Below, piece by piece: positions 53,360-62,813 of a stretch of DNA of 64,000 nucleotides. Source of the DNA: Eleftheria terrae (GTDB lineage: Bacteria; Pseudomonadota; Gammaproteobacteria; Burkholderiales; Burkholderiaceae_C). The notes under the pieces were generated by a model. The model was not told the DNA's origin, searched no databases, and worked only from the letters and a program-made list of their open reading frames with translations. The stretch covers positions 186,001-250,000 of the forward strand of contig NZ_CP106953.1 in NCBI RefSeq assembly GCF_030419005.1, given 5' to 3'. The stretch's first letter is position 1. The number at the start of each line of letters is the position of its first letter. The position numbers and the translations under genes are program-made.

Positions 53360-53554
53360 TGTTAAATAATAGTGGAAATATGAACGCTGGCAACGCCCGG
53401 GTGGATCTGCGGTACGAGATGCCGTCTCAGGGCCGCAGTGCGACCGGGACGCATGGCACGCACACGCCCGGGGCCGGCCGCCCTGGGCAGCGCCCATCAG
53501 ACGGCCGGCGGCCGCGGTCCACGCGTACCGGGCTCGCCCCGCCAGGCGGCCGCC

Positions 53555-53761
53555 TCAGTGGCGCGGGCCGTCCGTGCTGCGATGGTGGGCCAGGTATGCC
53601 TGCACCTTGTCCGCCTGGGTGGTGCCGGCTGCCGTCACCGCTTCCCGCAGTTCTTCGCGGGTCACACCGAACTTGTCCGCCCAGTAGCGCAGTTCGTAGT
53701 CCTCACCGATGTCGATGCGTTTGCGATCCTGGCCGCCGCGTGCTTGAAGATTGTCGGACAT
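53555..53761 (-). CDS. DUF3606 protein
   Basis: 68 residues from ATG 53761, preceded by GGAG at 6 bp; a further ATG lies 4 codons upstream. The sequence has the DUF3606 pattern: DRKRIDIGEDYELRYWADKFG, then VTREELREAVTAAGT, and a short helix (DKVQAYL). These small basic-acidic proteins are common in soil and plant-associated proteobacteria, and no function is established. It stands alone between arsR and the SDR gene. Confidence 0.75.
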   Translation of the reverse strand: MSDNLQARGGQDRKRIDIGEDYELRYWADKFGVTREELREAVTAAGTTQADKVQAYLAHHRSTDGPRH

Positions 53762-54002
53762 GCTGTACTCCATCAATGCGATGGTGCAGATCTGAAACGA
53801 TCCTGGGCGCCTTGCCTGTCGGCGATCCCACGGGGCGTGCGTCGGTGTAAACCGACACGCGCCTGCTCCCGCGCCGGCAGGCACCGCGGGAGCCCGTCGG
53901 CCCCCGATCACGGGCGCACCCTGCCCCGTGCCGCCCCGGCGGCCGGCGGCGAGGACGGCCGCCCGCCGCACCGGGAACGGCGCGACGAGGCCGCTCGCGG
54001 CG

Positions 54003-54743
54003 TCACCAGCGCTCGATGTACGGCCTGAGGTCGAGTTCGAAGGTCCAGGCGTCGCGCGGCTGGGTGTGCAAGTGCCAGTAGTTGTCCGCGATATGGGCCG
54101 GGTCGAGGATGCCGTCCTGCTCCTTCAGTGCATATCGCTCCGGGAAGTGGCTGCGGATGAACTCAGTGTCGATCGCGCCGTCCACCACGACATGCGCGAC
54201 GTGGATGTTCCTCGGGCCCAGTTCCCGCGCCATCGACTGGGCCAAGGCCCGCAGTGCGTGCTTCGCGCCCGCGAAGGCAGCGAAGTGCGCCGCACCGCGC
54301 AAGCCCGCGGTGGCACCGGTGAAGAGCATGGTGCCGCGCCCCCGCCGCGCCATGCGTTTGGCGACCTCGCGGGCATTCAGGAAGGCGCTGAAGCAAGCCA
54401 TCTCCCAGATCTTGAAGTACTTCTGGGCGGTCTCTTCCAGGATGCTGCACGGCACGTTGGCACCGATGTTGAACACGAACACCTCGATGGGCCCGTGCTC
54501 ACCCTCGATCCGCTCGATGAGGGCCAGCACCTCTTCCTCCTTGCGGGCGTCGCTGCCGAAGCCGTGCGCCTGGCCACCAGCGGCCCGGATGGCATCGACG
54601 GCCGGCTGCAGCCTGTCCGCCGAGCGGCGCGTCAGGCAGGCGATGTAGCCTTCTTTGGCGAAGCGCGCGGCGATCGCGCTGCCGGTTGCGTCGCCCGCGC
54701 CGACGACGAGTGCGACCTTGGGCTGGCCTGCTGCGAAAGACAT
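54003..54743 (-). CDS. SDR-family protein with Phe in place of the catalytic Tyr
   Basis: 246 residues from ATG 54743. A Rossmann fold with LVVGAGDATGSAIAARFAKEG (a variant of GxxxGxG), the NIGA strand, and the active-site region FTGATAGLRGAAHFAAFAGAKHAL cut across two blocks. Where SDRs have YxxxK this protein has FAGAK, so the general acid/base Tyr is missing. The rest, including DGAIDTEF, is intact. The group may bind NAD(P) without classical reduction, or use a different acid. Its promoter carries an element also found between tetR and the DsbA-like gene, suggesting joint control. Confidence 0.8.
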   Translation of the reverse strand: MSFAAGQPKVALVVGAGDATGSAIAARFAKEGYIACLTRRSADRLQPAVDAIRAAGGQAHGFGSDARKEEEVLALIERIEGEHGPIEVFVFNIGANVPCSILEETAQKYFKIWEMACFSAFLNAREVAKRMARRGRGTMLFTGATAGLRGAAHFAAFAGAKHALRALAQSMARELGPRNIHVAHVVVDGAIDTEFIRSHFPERYALKEQDGILDPAHIADNYWHLHTQPRDAWTFELDLRPYIERW

Positions 54744-54765
54744 GGGCACTCCGTGGCTGAACGAG

Positions 54766-54779
54766 CGTTTGACTAAACG
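54766..54779. promoter_or_regulatory. Candidate TetR operator in the SDR promoter
   Basis: CGTTT-GACT-AAACG, perfect 5-bp arms, followed by GACGTTA. The element CGTTTG..TAAACGGACG.TA recurs in closely similar form at 55494-55506, between tetR and the DsbA-like gene. Sharing by two promoters around a tetR gene suggests the operator. Confidence 0.5.
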
Positions 54780-54862
54780 GACGTTAGGCAATCAACCAGA
54801 GCTTGTCAAGCGCATGGCCTGCGGCTGTGCCGGTGCCGGGGCAGCGCGGCAACATCACGGTG

Positions 54863-55438
54863 TCAGGAGGGCTTGTCGGCGTCCAGGCGATGCATCCGGT
54901 CGGTCACGCGGCGGCATGCGGCGAGGATCTCGCGCCGCGTCTTGTCGCTTTCCACCGCACGTGCCAGGACCAAGGCGCCGACACATTGGGCAATGAGCGA
55001 CCAGGCCGCGTCCGGGTCTTCGATCCTCTCGCTCCAGCTCTTGTGGGCCTTCTTGACTGCCTTCTCGACCGTCTTGCGGACCTCGGGGCCCGACCGCGCG
55101 ATCTCCGGGCCCAGCGTGGGCAGCGCACAGCCGGTCTCCGGATGGGCTGCGTGGAAGCTGCTCAGATAGCTGCGCAGGCATTTCGCCACATGGTCCGGCG
55201 GCGCGTCTTCGTCGCCGGCAAGCATGCGGGCGCTGTTCTCGAGTTCTTCGCAGATCACCTGCTCGAACAGCGCCTGCTTGGAGGGGAAGTGGCTATAGAA
55301 GGCGCCACCGGTCAGACCGATCGCCGACATCAGTGCATCGACACCGGTCTTCTCGAAGCCACCGCGCTTGGCGATGGCGCGGCTGGCGGCCAGCAGCTTG
55401 GCACGGGTCTCCTGCTTGTGGGTGCTGGGGTATCGCAT
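54863..55438 (-). CDS. TetR-family transcriptional regulator
   Basis: 191 residues from ATG 55438. The N-terminal helix-turn-helix is clear: KLLAASRAIAKRGGFEKTGVDA, then LMSAIGLTGGAFYSHFPSKQALFEQVI. The C-terminal ligand domain includes GCALPTLGPEIARSGPEV, typical of the AcrR/NemR-like subgroup, with Cys in the pocket. It is divergent from the DsbA-like gene (91 bp between starts) and upstream of the SDR gene on the same strand. It likely represses both through the shared element. Confidence 0.85.
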   Translation of the reverse strand: MRYPSTHKQETRAKLLAASRAIAKRGGFEKTGVDALMSAIGLTGGAFYSHFPSKQALFEQVICEELENSARMLAGDEDAPPDHVAKCLRSYLSSFHAAHPETGCALPTLGPEIARSGPEVRKTVEKAVKKAHKSWSERIEDPDAAWSLIAQCVGALVLARAVESDKTRREILAACRRVTDRMHRLDADKPS

Positions 55439-55493
55439 GTGAAGGACGGGAACCTGCCCGAGTTGACAACGGCGTCGACGCTAGCATACCGTC

Positions 55494-55506
55494 CGTTAAC
55501 CAAACG
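55494..55506. promoter_or_regulatory. Candidate TetR operator in the tetR/DsbA-like spacer
   Basis: CGTTAACCAAACG between the divergent starts. On the other strand it reads CGTTTGGTTAACGGACGGTA, close to the element before the SDR gene (CGTTTGACTAAACGGACGTTA). A second ACCGTTGACC follows. Confidence 0.45.
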
Positions 55507-55528
55507 ACCGTTGACCCATGGAGGCCCC

Positions 55529-56122
55529 ATGACCGAGGACGTGCGCTTCTATTTCGACGTTGGCAGCCCGGCGGCCTACCTTGCATGGACGCAGTTGCCC
55601 GGCATCTGCGCGCAGGCAGGGGCACGGCTGGTCTACAAGCCCCTGCTGCTTGGGGGTGTCTTCCAGGCCACCGGGAACACGTCTCCGGCGAGCGTTCCCG
55701 CAAAACTGCGCTACACGCAACTCGACTACGAGCGGCACGCTCGCAAGTACGCTGTTGCGTTCGTGTCCAACCCCCACTTTCCGATCATCACCCTGTGGTT
55801 GATGCGCGTCGTCACGGGCGTGCAGATGCACCATCCGGAGCGCCTGCAAGACCTGCTGCACGTGGTGTTCCAGGCCCTCTGGGTCGACGCGCTCAACCTG
55901 AACGACACCGCCATCACCGCCCGCACGCTGGCACAAGCCGGGTTCGATCCCGCCGGGCTGCAGGCACTGGCAGCCCGGCCGGACGTCAAGGCCAGGTTGA
56001 GGGAGGTCACCGACGAGGCGGTTGCCATGGGCGTTTTCGGGGCGCCCACCGTCTTCGTCGGCGAGCACATGTTCTTCGGGCAGGACCGGCTCGACATGGT
56101 GCGCGAACAACTGTTCGGCTGA
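55529..56122 (+). CDS. DsbA-fold protein, 2-hydroxychromene-2-carboxylate isomerase/GST-kappa type
   Basis: 197 residues from ATG 55529 (GGAGG upstream). A thioredoxin-like fold with the HCCA isomerase pattern: VRFYFDVGSPAAYLAWTQLP (Ser instead of the CxxC of true DsbA), YKPLLLGGVFQATGN, and the end GVFGAPTVFVGEHMFFGQDRLDMV. The Ser13-Pro pair takes the place of the active thiol, as in glutathione-dependent isomerases. Cytoplasmic, no signal peptide. With the SDR and TetR it may form a detoxification group for aromatic or electrophilic compounds. Confidence 0.82.
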   Translation: MTEDVRFYFDVGSPAAYLAWTQLPGICAQAGARLVYKPLLLGGVFQATGNTSPASVPAKLRYTQLDYERHARKYAVAFVSNPHFPIITLWLMRVVTGVQMHHPERLQDLLHVVFQALWVDALNLNDTAITARTLAQAGFDPAGLQALAARPDVKARLREVTDEAVAMGVFGAPTVFVGEHMFFGQDRLDMVREQLFG

Positions 56123-56956
56123 AGTCTCCTGTGCGGGCAACGCGCAGCGCTCCGTCACCGGGCGCTGGCCCGGCTCCTCGATGCCGGGGCCCCTGCAGGG
56201 GACGCACCTTCGGCGGCTCCGAGGCTGCGGTCAGGCGCACCCGCGCACCCGCTTCGCCATACGCGCTGCCGAAGGCGCCCAGGGCGGTCGCCCCTCCCCA
56301 TCTTCCCCGGCCCTTGGCACAGCCCGCCCGAACGGCGTGGCATGGCGCCCGCGGAAGCAGTCGTTGATGCCGCACTTCCTGCGCTCTTTACCGGACTTCC
56401 CCTGCAGCAGCGGACGCCGGCCCGGTCTCCGGGTGGCGAGAAGCAGCTGCAGCGTTGACCGCAGCGCCGAACGTGCCTCGAAACGCGGCGTGCTGCTGGC
56501 GCCACCCTCGCCGTATCGAACCGCCCAGGTCCGGTGCCGCTGGCGGGAACATGCCTTGCCGCGTGAGACGGCAGGACCCGCCACGCCTCGCCGAGCAGCC
56601 CAGGCAGCCCCGGCCGGCAGCGGTACGACAAGCGAACCAGGCGACACCCGACATTCCACGATGCACCACCTCAGCAGCCCGCTCAATCCCGACCTTGATC
56701 GCCGCCGACCACCGCGGACATCCAACAAGCGGCAGCAGCCGGCCCGAGCCATGCGCATCGCCGATGCCCCGCCTCCATGAGGCGCGGCGCATCTAACCCC
56801 GACTCCAGCCTTCGTCTCTTCCAGCGCCCAAGCCTGCCCGAGTCACCAGGCCTTGGGTCCCTCGGGCAGAAGCGGCCGGCCCCGGCTCATCACCAGCGCT
56901 GTGCGGCCTCGCCCTGCCCTTTCCCCACTGACTCAACCGTTGTACAGGAGTGATAG
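56123..56956. other. 834-bp stretch without a supported gene
   Basis: Several frames are open on both strands but are Arg/Ala/Pro-rich, overlap each other and match no family I know. There are no palindromes or repeats of note. It may hold the promoter of the low-complexity secreted protein at its right end. Confidence 0.5.
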
Positions 56957-57412
56957 ATGAGCAAGCGATCCCTGGCCCAACTCACCGTGTCCCTGCTGAT
57001 GGCCGCCCTGGCGGGCAGCGCCGCCGCGCAGTCCGGCGGAGGTACTGCTTCGGGCGGTTCGACGCCGGGCAACACCGGTGCGACCGGCTCCAGCGCCACC
57101 GGCAGCACCACGCCGGATGCGAGCGGTACCACCGGCTCGCAGTCACACCAGAAGAAGCGTCGCCATTCGCAGCAAGGCGGCAGCACCGGGGCGGGTGGCA
57201 GCACCGACAACAGCACGGCCACCATGCCCGGCAGCGGCTCGGGCAGCGGTGCCGCCGGCACCTCCTCCGGTGGAGCGGCAACCGGCAGCGGGAACAGCAA
57301 TTCCGGCGCGGCCTCCGGCAACATGGGCGGCAGCAGCAAGGGGAACACCCCCTCCACCGGCGGCAGCACCGGCACGAACGGCAGCGCGGGCGGGACCTCG
57401 TCGCGTCCGTGA
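56957..57412 (+). CDS. Secreted Gly/Ser/Thr-rich low-complexity protein
   Basis: 151 residues from ATG 56957, with AGGAG 6 bp upstream. A signal peptide (LTVSLLMAALAGSAAA, cut near AAAQS) is followed by about 125 residues that are almost only Gly, Ser, Thr, Ala and Asn. One basic island, SHQKKRRHSQQ, interrupts them near residue 65. There are no Cys or hydrophobic segments, so it is probably disordered in the periplasm or outside the cell. No enzyme function is visible. Similar proteins are common in Burkholderiales and uncharacterised. Confidence 0.75.
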   Translation: MSKRSLAQLTVSLLMAALAGSAAAQSGGGTASGGSTPGNTGATGSSATGSTTPDASGTTGSQSHQKKRRHSQQGGSTGAGGSTDNSTATMPGSGSGSGAAGTSSGGAATGSGNSNSGAASGNMGGSSKGNTPSTGGSTGTNGSAGGTSSRP

Positions 57413-57784
57413 GCCCGGTCGTCCTCGGCCCCGGTGCACTCGAGGATGACAGGCGGCGCGCCGCCGCATCTGCCTGATCCGTGCGGCGGCGGCCATGCCG
57501 CCGCCGGGTCGGTGCCACACTCATCGCGTGGCGGCCGCTCCCGGTCGCCTGCCGGTGGTCGGCCCCACCGGGCGCGATGGGCGCCAGCCTCATCTTGCAC
57601 TGCTGTCCTTCCGACACCGGCTGGCGCGCGGCATCGGCACCTCGGTCGCCGGCCTGTCGGCGCCGTAAACGCTGTGCGCCTTCCAGCGTGCAGCCCATGC
57701 CGGCCCGCCGCGCCACCCGGGCGAGCAGCGTCGCACCGCTGCGCTGCTTGCCGAAAGACCGGTCCACCGCCACCTGGAAAGCCG
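57413..57784. other. 372-bp intergenic stretch, nothing recognised
   Basis: Between the secreted protein and the hydrolase. Open frames are Arg/Pro-rich and lack families. No hairpin or promoter could be assigned with confidence. Confidence 0.45.
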
Positions 57785-58564
57785 ATGTCCATGGCCCTCT
57801 TCGACCACTTGTCAGGGCAGCACCTCGAAGTCGGGGATGCGTTGATCTACCACGAAGTGCACGGCGCTGCCGGTGCCGAGCCCTTGCTGTTCCTGCATGG
57901 CGGGCTGGGCCACATGGAGGACTTCAATGTGCTGCTGCCGCTGGTGGGTGAGGCCTGGCGCGTCATCGGCATCGACAGCCGCGGTCACGGCAAGTCCACC
58001 GTGGGCAGCGAGCCTCTCGGCTATCAACGGCTGCAGCAGGACGCCACAGCAGTGCTGGACCACCTGGGTGTATCAATGACCTCGGCGATCGGATTCAGCG
58101 ACGGCGGCATCGTTGCCTACCGCATGGCGGCCGAACGGCCTGCCCGGTTTCGGCGGCTGGTCACCATCGGCTCATCCAGCGACGCACCGCAGCAGCCGCA
58201 GACCCGCGCACTGCTCGGCGGCATGACGGCCGACCGCTGGAAGGCGAAGTTCCCCGGCAGCGAGGCGTCCTACCGACAACTCAATCCGGCGCCGGACTTC
58301 GAAGCGCTGGTCCGCGCGGCGGTCAGCATGTGGCTCGATACCGGCCGTTCCGGCTATCCCGGCAACGCCATCGAAGGCATCAACTGCCCGCTGCTGATCG
58401 TGCGGGGCGACGACGACCACCTGGTCTCGCTGCAGCAGGTGGTCGACACCAAGCAGGCCGTCCGCGGTGCGCGACTGCTCAACATCCCGTTCGCGGGCCA
58501 CGCCGTGCACGAGGACCCGTCCGCCCTGCTGGCCGAGGTGTTGAGGCGCTTCCTGGCGGATTGA
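57785..58564 (+). CDS. Alpha/beta hydrolase
   Basis: 259 residues from ATG 57785 (ATG 57791 is also possible). The order is typical: LLFLHGGLGHMEDFN (oxyanion HGG), IGIDSRGHGKST, nucleophile Ser105 in GFSDGGIVAYRMA, acid in IVRGDDDHLV and His in FAGHAVHEDP. The size and SDGG elbow match small esterase or lactonase-like hydrolases. The substrate is unknown. It stands alone, with 373 bp before it, so it is probably separately transcribed. Confidence 0.85.
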   Translation: MSMALFDHLSGQHLEVGDALIYHEVHGAAGAEPLLFLHGGLGHMEDFNVLLPLVGEAWRVIGIDSRGHGKSTVGSEPLGYQRLQQDATAVLDHLGVSMTSAIGFSDGGIVAYRMAAERPARFRRLVTIGSSSDAPQQPQTRALLGGMTADRWKAKFPGSEASYRQLNPAPDFEALVRAAVSMWLDTGRSGYPGNAIEGINCPLLIVRGDDDHLVSLQQVVDTKQAVRGARLLNIPFAGHAVHEDPSALLAEVLRRFLAD

Positions 58565-58666
58565 CCTGCCGTGGCAGCACCGGCACCGGTTGCACGGGCC
58601 GCTGCGCCGCTGCCATACCGGCCGCCGCTCACCTGTCACCGCATGGGGGTGCGGGTAGGCAGGCGG

Positions 58667-60190
58667 TCAGGCCACCTCGAAGGCGCTCACCGCCTGCACC
58701 AGGCGCTCGGCCTGTTGCTGCAGCGAGCCGGCAGCGGCGGCGGCCTGCTCGACCAGCGCCGCGTTCTGCTGCGTGGTGCTGTCCACCTGGCTGATGGCAC
58801 CGTTGATCTGCTCGATGCCGGCCGTCTGTTCCCGGCTGGCCACGCTGATCTCGCTCACGATGTCGGTGACACGGCGCACGCTGGCAACGATGTTCTCCAT
58901 CGTGCGGCCCGCCTGGCCCACCAATTGGGCGCCGGCTTCCACCTTGCCGGCGGAATCGTCGATGAGCTGCTTGATCTCCTTCGCCGCCGATGCCGAGCGC
59001 TGCGCCAGGCCTCGCACTTCCGATGCCACCACGGCGAAGCCGCGGCCCTGCTCGCCGGCACGTGCGGCTTCCACCGCCGCATTGAGGGCGAGGATGTTGG
59101 TCTGGAAGGCGATGCCATCGATCACACCGATGATCTCGACGATCTTCTTGGAAGATGCACTGATCGAGTCCATGGTGCTCACGACCTTCTCGACCACTTC
59201 ACCCCCCTGTTGCGCCACCTCGGATGCCGAAGCTGCCAGGGCGTTGGCCTGCTGCGCGTTGTCGGCGTTCTGCTTGACGGTGGAGGTCAGCTCCTCCACC
59301 GACGAAGCGGTCTGCTGCAAGGCACCCGCCTGCTGCTCGGTGCGCTCGGACAGGTCGCGGTTGCCCTCGGCGATCTGGACCGAGGCGATCGAGATGGTGT
59401 CGGTGGAGCCGCGGATTTCCTTGACCATGGTCGCCAGGCTCTGCTGCATCTGGCGCATGGCCACGAGCAGGCTGTGGCGGTCGTCCGGCTTCACATCGAT
59501 GGCCACGGACAAGTCGCCGGCGCCGATGCTGCGCACCACCTGGGTGGCGTAGTCGGGCTCGCCGCCCAGCTGGCGGTAGATGTTGCGCGTCATGCTCCAT
59601 GCCAGGCCGCCGATGACGAGCATCAAGGCACCGCCGATGGCCAGCAGGATGGCCGCACTGCGCCAGAAGGCCGCCTGGATGTCATCGATGTAGTCGCCGA
59701 AGCCGATGATCCAGTCCCAGGGCTTGAAGTGGATGACGGCGTAGTGCTTCTCCACCTCGACCTTGCTGCCAGGACGGGTGCCGAAAGCGGTGACGGTGCC
59801 GACCGTCTGCCCTTGCAAGGCCGCCCGGTAGCGCTCCCCCGCCTCCTTGCCGCCCTTGGCGTCGACGATGCCGATGCGCTTGGGGTTGGGATGCACCAGG
59901 TTGATGTCGTCACTGTAGCCGCGCACGAAGAAATAGCGCTCGTCCTTGTGCAGGCTGCCGATCAGCTGCTTTGCCTGGCGCTGGGCCTCCTCACGGCTCA
60001 GGCTGCCGGCCTTCTCCTGCTCATGGAGCTTTTCGAGCGAGGCATGCGCGAGCACCACCAGGTTCGACAGCTGCGCCGTGCGCTCCTTCACCATGGTCTG
60101 GCGCAAGGTCATCAGGGACACCGTCGCCAGTAGCACCATGCCGAGCAGTGCAGCGATAAAGACGGTCAGGACGCGGGTCTTCAGTTTCAT
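58667..60190 (-). CDS. Methyl-accepting chemotaxis protein with a single Cache sensor
   Basis: 507 residues from ATG 60190. Transmembrane helix 1 is near 10-30. A periplasmic single Cache domain follows (about 40-190; YFFVRGYSDDINLVHPNPKRIG region). Transmembrane helix 2 is near 190-212, then HAMP. The long coiled coil carries the signalling tip IIGVIDGIAFQTNILALNAAVEAARAGEQGRGFAVVA. The Tar-like hairpin is of normal length. There is no C-terminal pentapeptide (NWETF type); it ends SAFEVA. sCache receptors of this form sense small organic acids. No cheA or cheW is nearby, so it is an orphan receptor. Confidence 0.9.
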   Translation of the reverse strand: MKLKTRVLTVFIAALLGMVLLATVSLMTLRQTMVKERTAQLSNLVVLAHASLEKLHEQEKAGSLSREEAQRQAKQLIGSLHKDERYFFVRGYSDDINLVHPNPKRIGIVDAKGGKEAGERYRAALQGQTVGTVTAFGTRPGSKVEVEKHYAVIHFKPWDWIIGFGDYIDDIQAAFWRSAAILLAIGGALMLVIGGLAWSMTRNIYRQLGGEPDYATQVVRSIGAGDLSVAIDVKPDDRHSLLVAMRQMQQSLATMVKEIRGSTDTISIASVQIAEGNRDLSERTEQQAGALQQTASSVEELTSTVKQNADNAQQANALAASASEVAQQGGEVVEKVVSTMDSISASSKKIVEIIGVIDGIAFQTNILALNAAVEAARAGEQGRGFAVVASEVRGLAQRSASAAKEIKQLIDDSAGKVEAGAQLVGQAGRTMENIVASVRRVTDIVSEISVASREQTAGIEQINGAISQVDSTTQQNAALVEQAAAAAGSLQQQAERLVQAVSAFEVA

Positions 60191-61036
60191 GGGATGGACA
60201 GGCCGGATGGGCGCGAAAGGCACCGCCCGCGCAGTGGTTCACGATGCGGCAACGTGCGCGGGCGCGCGACGTCGCCAGATCACTGCTCATCGGCCATCCG
60301 GGGAAAATCTTGAGTGTGGCAAGCGCCTTTGCCGCGCCGCAGCGCTGGCAGCACGAGCTCCGCGGCCGCTCGGTGCTGCGGCTGTGGCCAGCACGTGGGG
60401 TGGCCTTGGGGCGGGCAGGCGGCTGCACAACACCGTCGACCCGGATGCCCACTGGCCAATGACGACCAGTACCGGCGAACGACACCCTCGCGGGGGACGC
60501 GGCCACCGGGCGTGAAGCTCCCGGGAGCGCAGCAAGTAGCATCGCGTCGCTGCGGAGGCAGCTCATCCCTGGCCGCGATCGGTTGTGGCCGGCCCGTCCA
60601 GCAGCTTGAGCCGCAGACCGACGACCCCATTGATGTTCTGTGCCGGCCAAGCCAGCCCACGTCGCGAAAGTTGTCCTGCTGCTTGACCACCCAGGCCCGG
60701 CCGCTCCACCATGGCCCGGACGCCCGCGCCCATCCTCTGCGCGCACTCAGCCAGCGCGTCACCGAGCCAGAGCTCGTCCAGCGTCTTGCCTTTGCCCGGA
60801 CCGCGAGCGCCCACTGGCGGGCGGACAGCCACGCCGCTCGCACCAGCGGCCGACCCGCGTGCCTGAAGATCGTCGAAGTCGAGCAGGGGCCATCAAGCGC
60901 TGTTGCAGGCCGGCCCCACCGCCGCACCGGTGCACGGCGCGGCCGGCCAGCCGGGCCCACGCGGTCCTGGCGATTCACCGCGTCCCACGGCCCGTAGCTG
61001 CACTGGTTGCCTTTGCAGCTGCACGCCGGCCGCTTC
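60191..61036. other. 846-bp stretch without a supported gene
   Basis: One minus-strand frame (60563-60832, with GKTLDELWLGDALAECAQRM) looks weakly protein-like but has no family or start. The rest is Arg/Pro-rich noise. A decayed gene is possible. Confidence 0.4.
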
Positions 61037-62410
61037 TCAATAGACTTCCAGCTCTCGGATCGAGAAGCCCCATGGCGTGGCCCGGTTGACACCATAGATC
61101 TTCACGTAGCGAGCCGTTTCATCGAACCCGGTGAGGTCATTGACCAGAGCGGTGTTGCTGCCGACGTCACGCACCGTTTTCCAGGTGTGGCCGTCTACCG
61201 AGGTCTGCACCTGGAAGTAGCGGGCATACGCCGTTTCCCATACCACCTTGACGCGGCGGATCCGCTGGTTGCTGCCCAGGTCGACGTACAGGTGCTGGTG
61301 GTCGGCATAGGCAGACGACCAGCGCGACTCGACGCTGCCGTCGACTGCATTGGCGCCCGGGTAGCCGCTCTCGGTCGAGGACACCGTCACCGGCCGGCCG
61401 CGTGCCAGATTGCCGGCGCTCACAGTGCCCCAGCCCGGCATCTCGCTCAGGTCGACGATGCGGGGCGAGTCGTAGAGTCGCTGGATGGACTGCGCGCTGT
61501 TGCGCTCGAACACCAGCTCGGCCCAGCCCATCAGGAAGGTCCAGCGGGGCTGGGCCGCCAGCTCTTCCGGGCTCGGCAGCCGGTCGAACTCGCCGATCGC
61601 GATGGGCTTGCCGCGAGAGGCCCTCACCATCGCGTCGTACTTCTGCTGCGTGTAGCCTCGCCCGTCGGAACCATAGACGTCAAGGGCGAGCACATCCCAA
61701 TACCCTTCACCCGGATCGTAGCTGGCAAGGTCGGACTCCAGCGTGGCGAAGTCTTGCAGGTCCCACACCCAGATCAGGTGGCTCAGGCCTTTGGTGCGGG
61801 TCATGTAGTCGTGCACGTAGCGGTACAACTTCGCGGTCCCATCCGGCCCCGGCCGGCCGCCCCACCAGAAGGCGCCCTGGTTCATCTCGTGCAAGGGCCT
61901 GAACAGCACCTCCACACCGCTGTCCTTCAGCGCCTGCAGGTGAACGGCAATCGCATCCAGGCGCGAGCGCAGCACCCCATTGAGCCAGGTTCCCTCGGTC
62001 AACAACTGACGCCACTCGTCATCCGACAGCTTGCGCTGCACGCTCGAGTCCCAGCCACAGGGCTCCGCTGTCGCCGGCGAGCAGGTGTGCCACATCAGGT
62101 TGACCAGCGCGCCATTGCGCCACTCGGTCTTGGCCTGCTCGATCATGGCGGCACGATAGTGGATGTCGTGTTGCGAGAACAGAAAGTCGCCGCTCCACAG
62201 TCCCGGGTAGCGGCCGGTGACGTTCTTGATCTGGGCGGTCCACTTCGCCGGGTCGCTGTTCGGCTCCCGGTTGTGTTGCCCGGCCACCGTCTTCTGGCCC
62301 GAGATGCTGTAGAGATAGTTGAGCGACTTGTGGCGGGTCTGTCCCCAGGACGCCGCGGACATCGCCATCGCGAGTGCAGCGATGGCCATACTCTTGCACG
62401 TCAATCGCAT
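61037..62410 (-). CDS. Secreted GH26 beta-mannanase-type glycosidase with C-terminal discoidin (F5/8 C) domain
   Basis: 457 residues from ATG 62410, with AGGAGA 8 bp upstream. A signal peptide (MAIAALAMAMSAASWG) is followed by a GH26 barrel: SGQKTVAGQHN, LVNLMWHTC, the acid/base Glu175 in FRPLHEMNQGAFWWG, LIWVWDLQDF, LALDVYGSDGRGY and the nucleophile Glu274 in PIAIGEFD. From about 335 comes a discoidin/F5-8 type C carbohydrate-binding domain (ARGRPVTVSSTESGYPGANA, VDGSVESRWSS, IRELEVY end). GH26 enzymes cut beta-mannans. The divergence from other GH26 lineages is unknown. The mannose-type lectin gene beside it supports a mannan target. Confidence 0.88.
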   Translation of the reverse strand: MRLTCKSMAIAALAMAMSAASWGQTRHKSLNYLYSISGQKTVAGQHNREPNSDPAKWTAQIKNVTGRYPGLWSGDFLFSQHDIHYRAAMIEQAKTEWRNGALVNLMWHTCSPATAEPCGWDSSVQRKLSDDEWRQLLTEGTWLNGVLRSRLDAIAVHLQALKDSGVEVLFRPLHEMNQGAFWWGGRPGPDGTAKLYRYVHDYMTRTKGLSHLIWVWDLQDFATLESDLASYDPGEGYWDVLALDVYGSDGRGYTQQKYDAMVRASRGKPIAIGEFDRLPSPEELAAQPRWTFLMGWAELVFERNSAQSIQRLYDSPRIVDLSEMPGWGTVSAGNLARGRPVTVSSTESGYPGANAVDGSVESRWSSAYADHQHLYVDLGSNQRIRRVKVVWETAYARYFQVQTSVDGHTWKTVRDVGSNTALVNDLTGFDETARYVKIYGVNRATPWGFSIRELEVY

Positions 62411-62813
62411 GTGGATCGTCTCCTGTATCGTTGTATGGGCAGCTCGGGACCTTGCTTCGCCTCCGGGCGCACGCGCTTGCGGTGAACCGGCAGGGCGGCC
62501 TTGATGGCCGGCGACGAAGGTCAGCAGCGCCACCGTACCGAGACAGGGCGTGACTCTCTGTGTAGAAGCGCGTCTGGCGGTGAAAGGGTCGGTGCGATGT
62601 CTCTCCCCGGCAGGAATCACTGGGTCGGCAACCTTTCGCGCCGGACGCTTCCTGCCCTGGGCGCGGCCCGAGGCGCCTGGGGGGGGCGACCTGTCCGCAC
62701 CCGCAGCAGCCCCGCCGGACCCCGCTGAGCGGACAGGCTGGCCACAAGGGACACGGCCCGCGTCGTCGCCTCGCCGGGGCGCGTTCGACGTCACCGGTAC
62801 CTCGCGCGGGCCT
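62411..62813. other. 403-bp intergenic stretch, nothing recognised
   Basis: Between the GH26 and lectin genes, both on the minus strand. Open frames are Arg/Ala-rich and family-less. It may hold the GH26 promoter; no box is strong enough to claim. Confidence 0.4.

Noticed and set aside
60563..60832. Minus-strand frame with GKTLDELWLGDALAECAQRM
   Set aside because: Looks faintly protein-like but has no start context, family or neighbours to support it.
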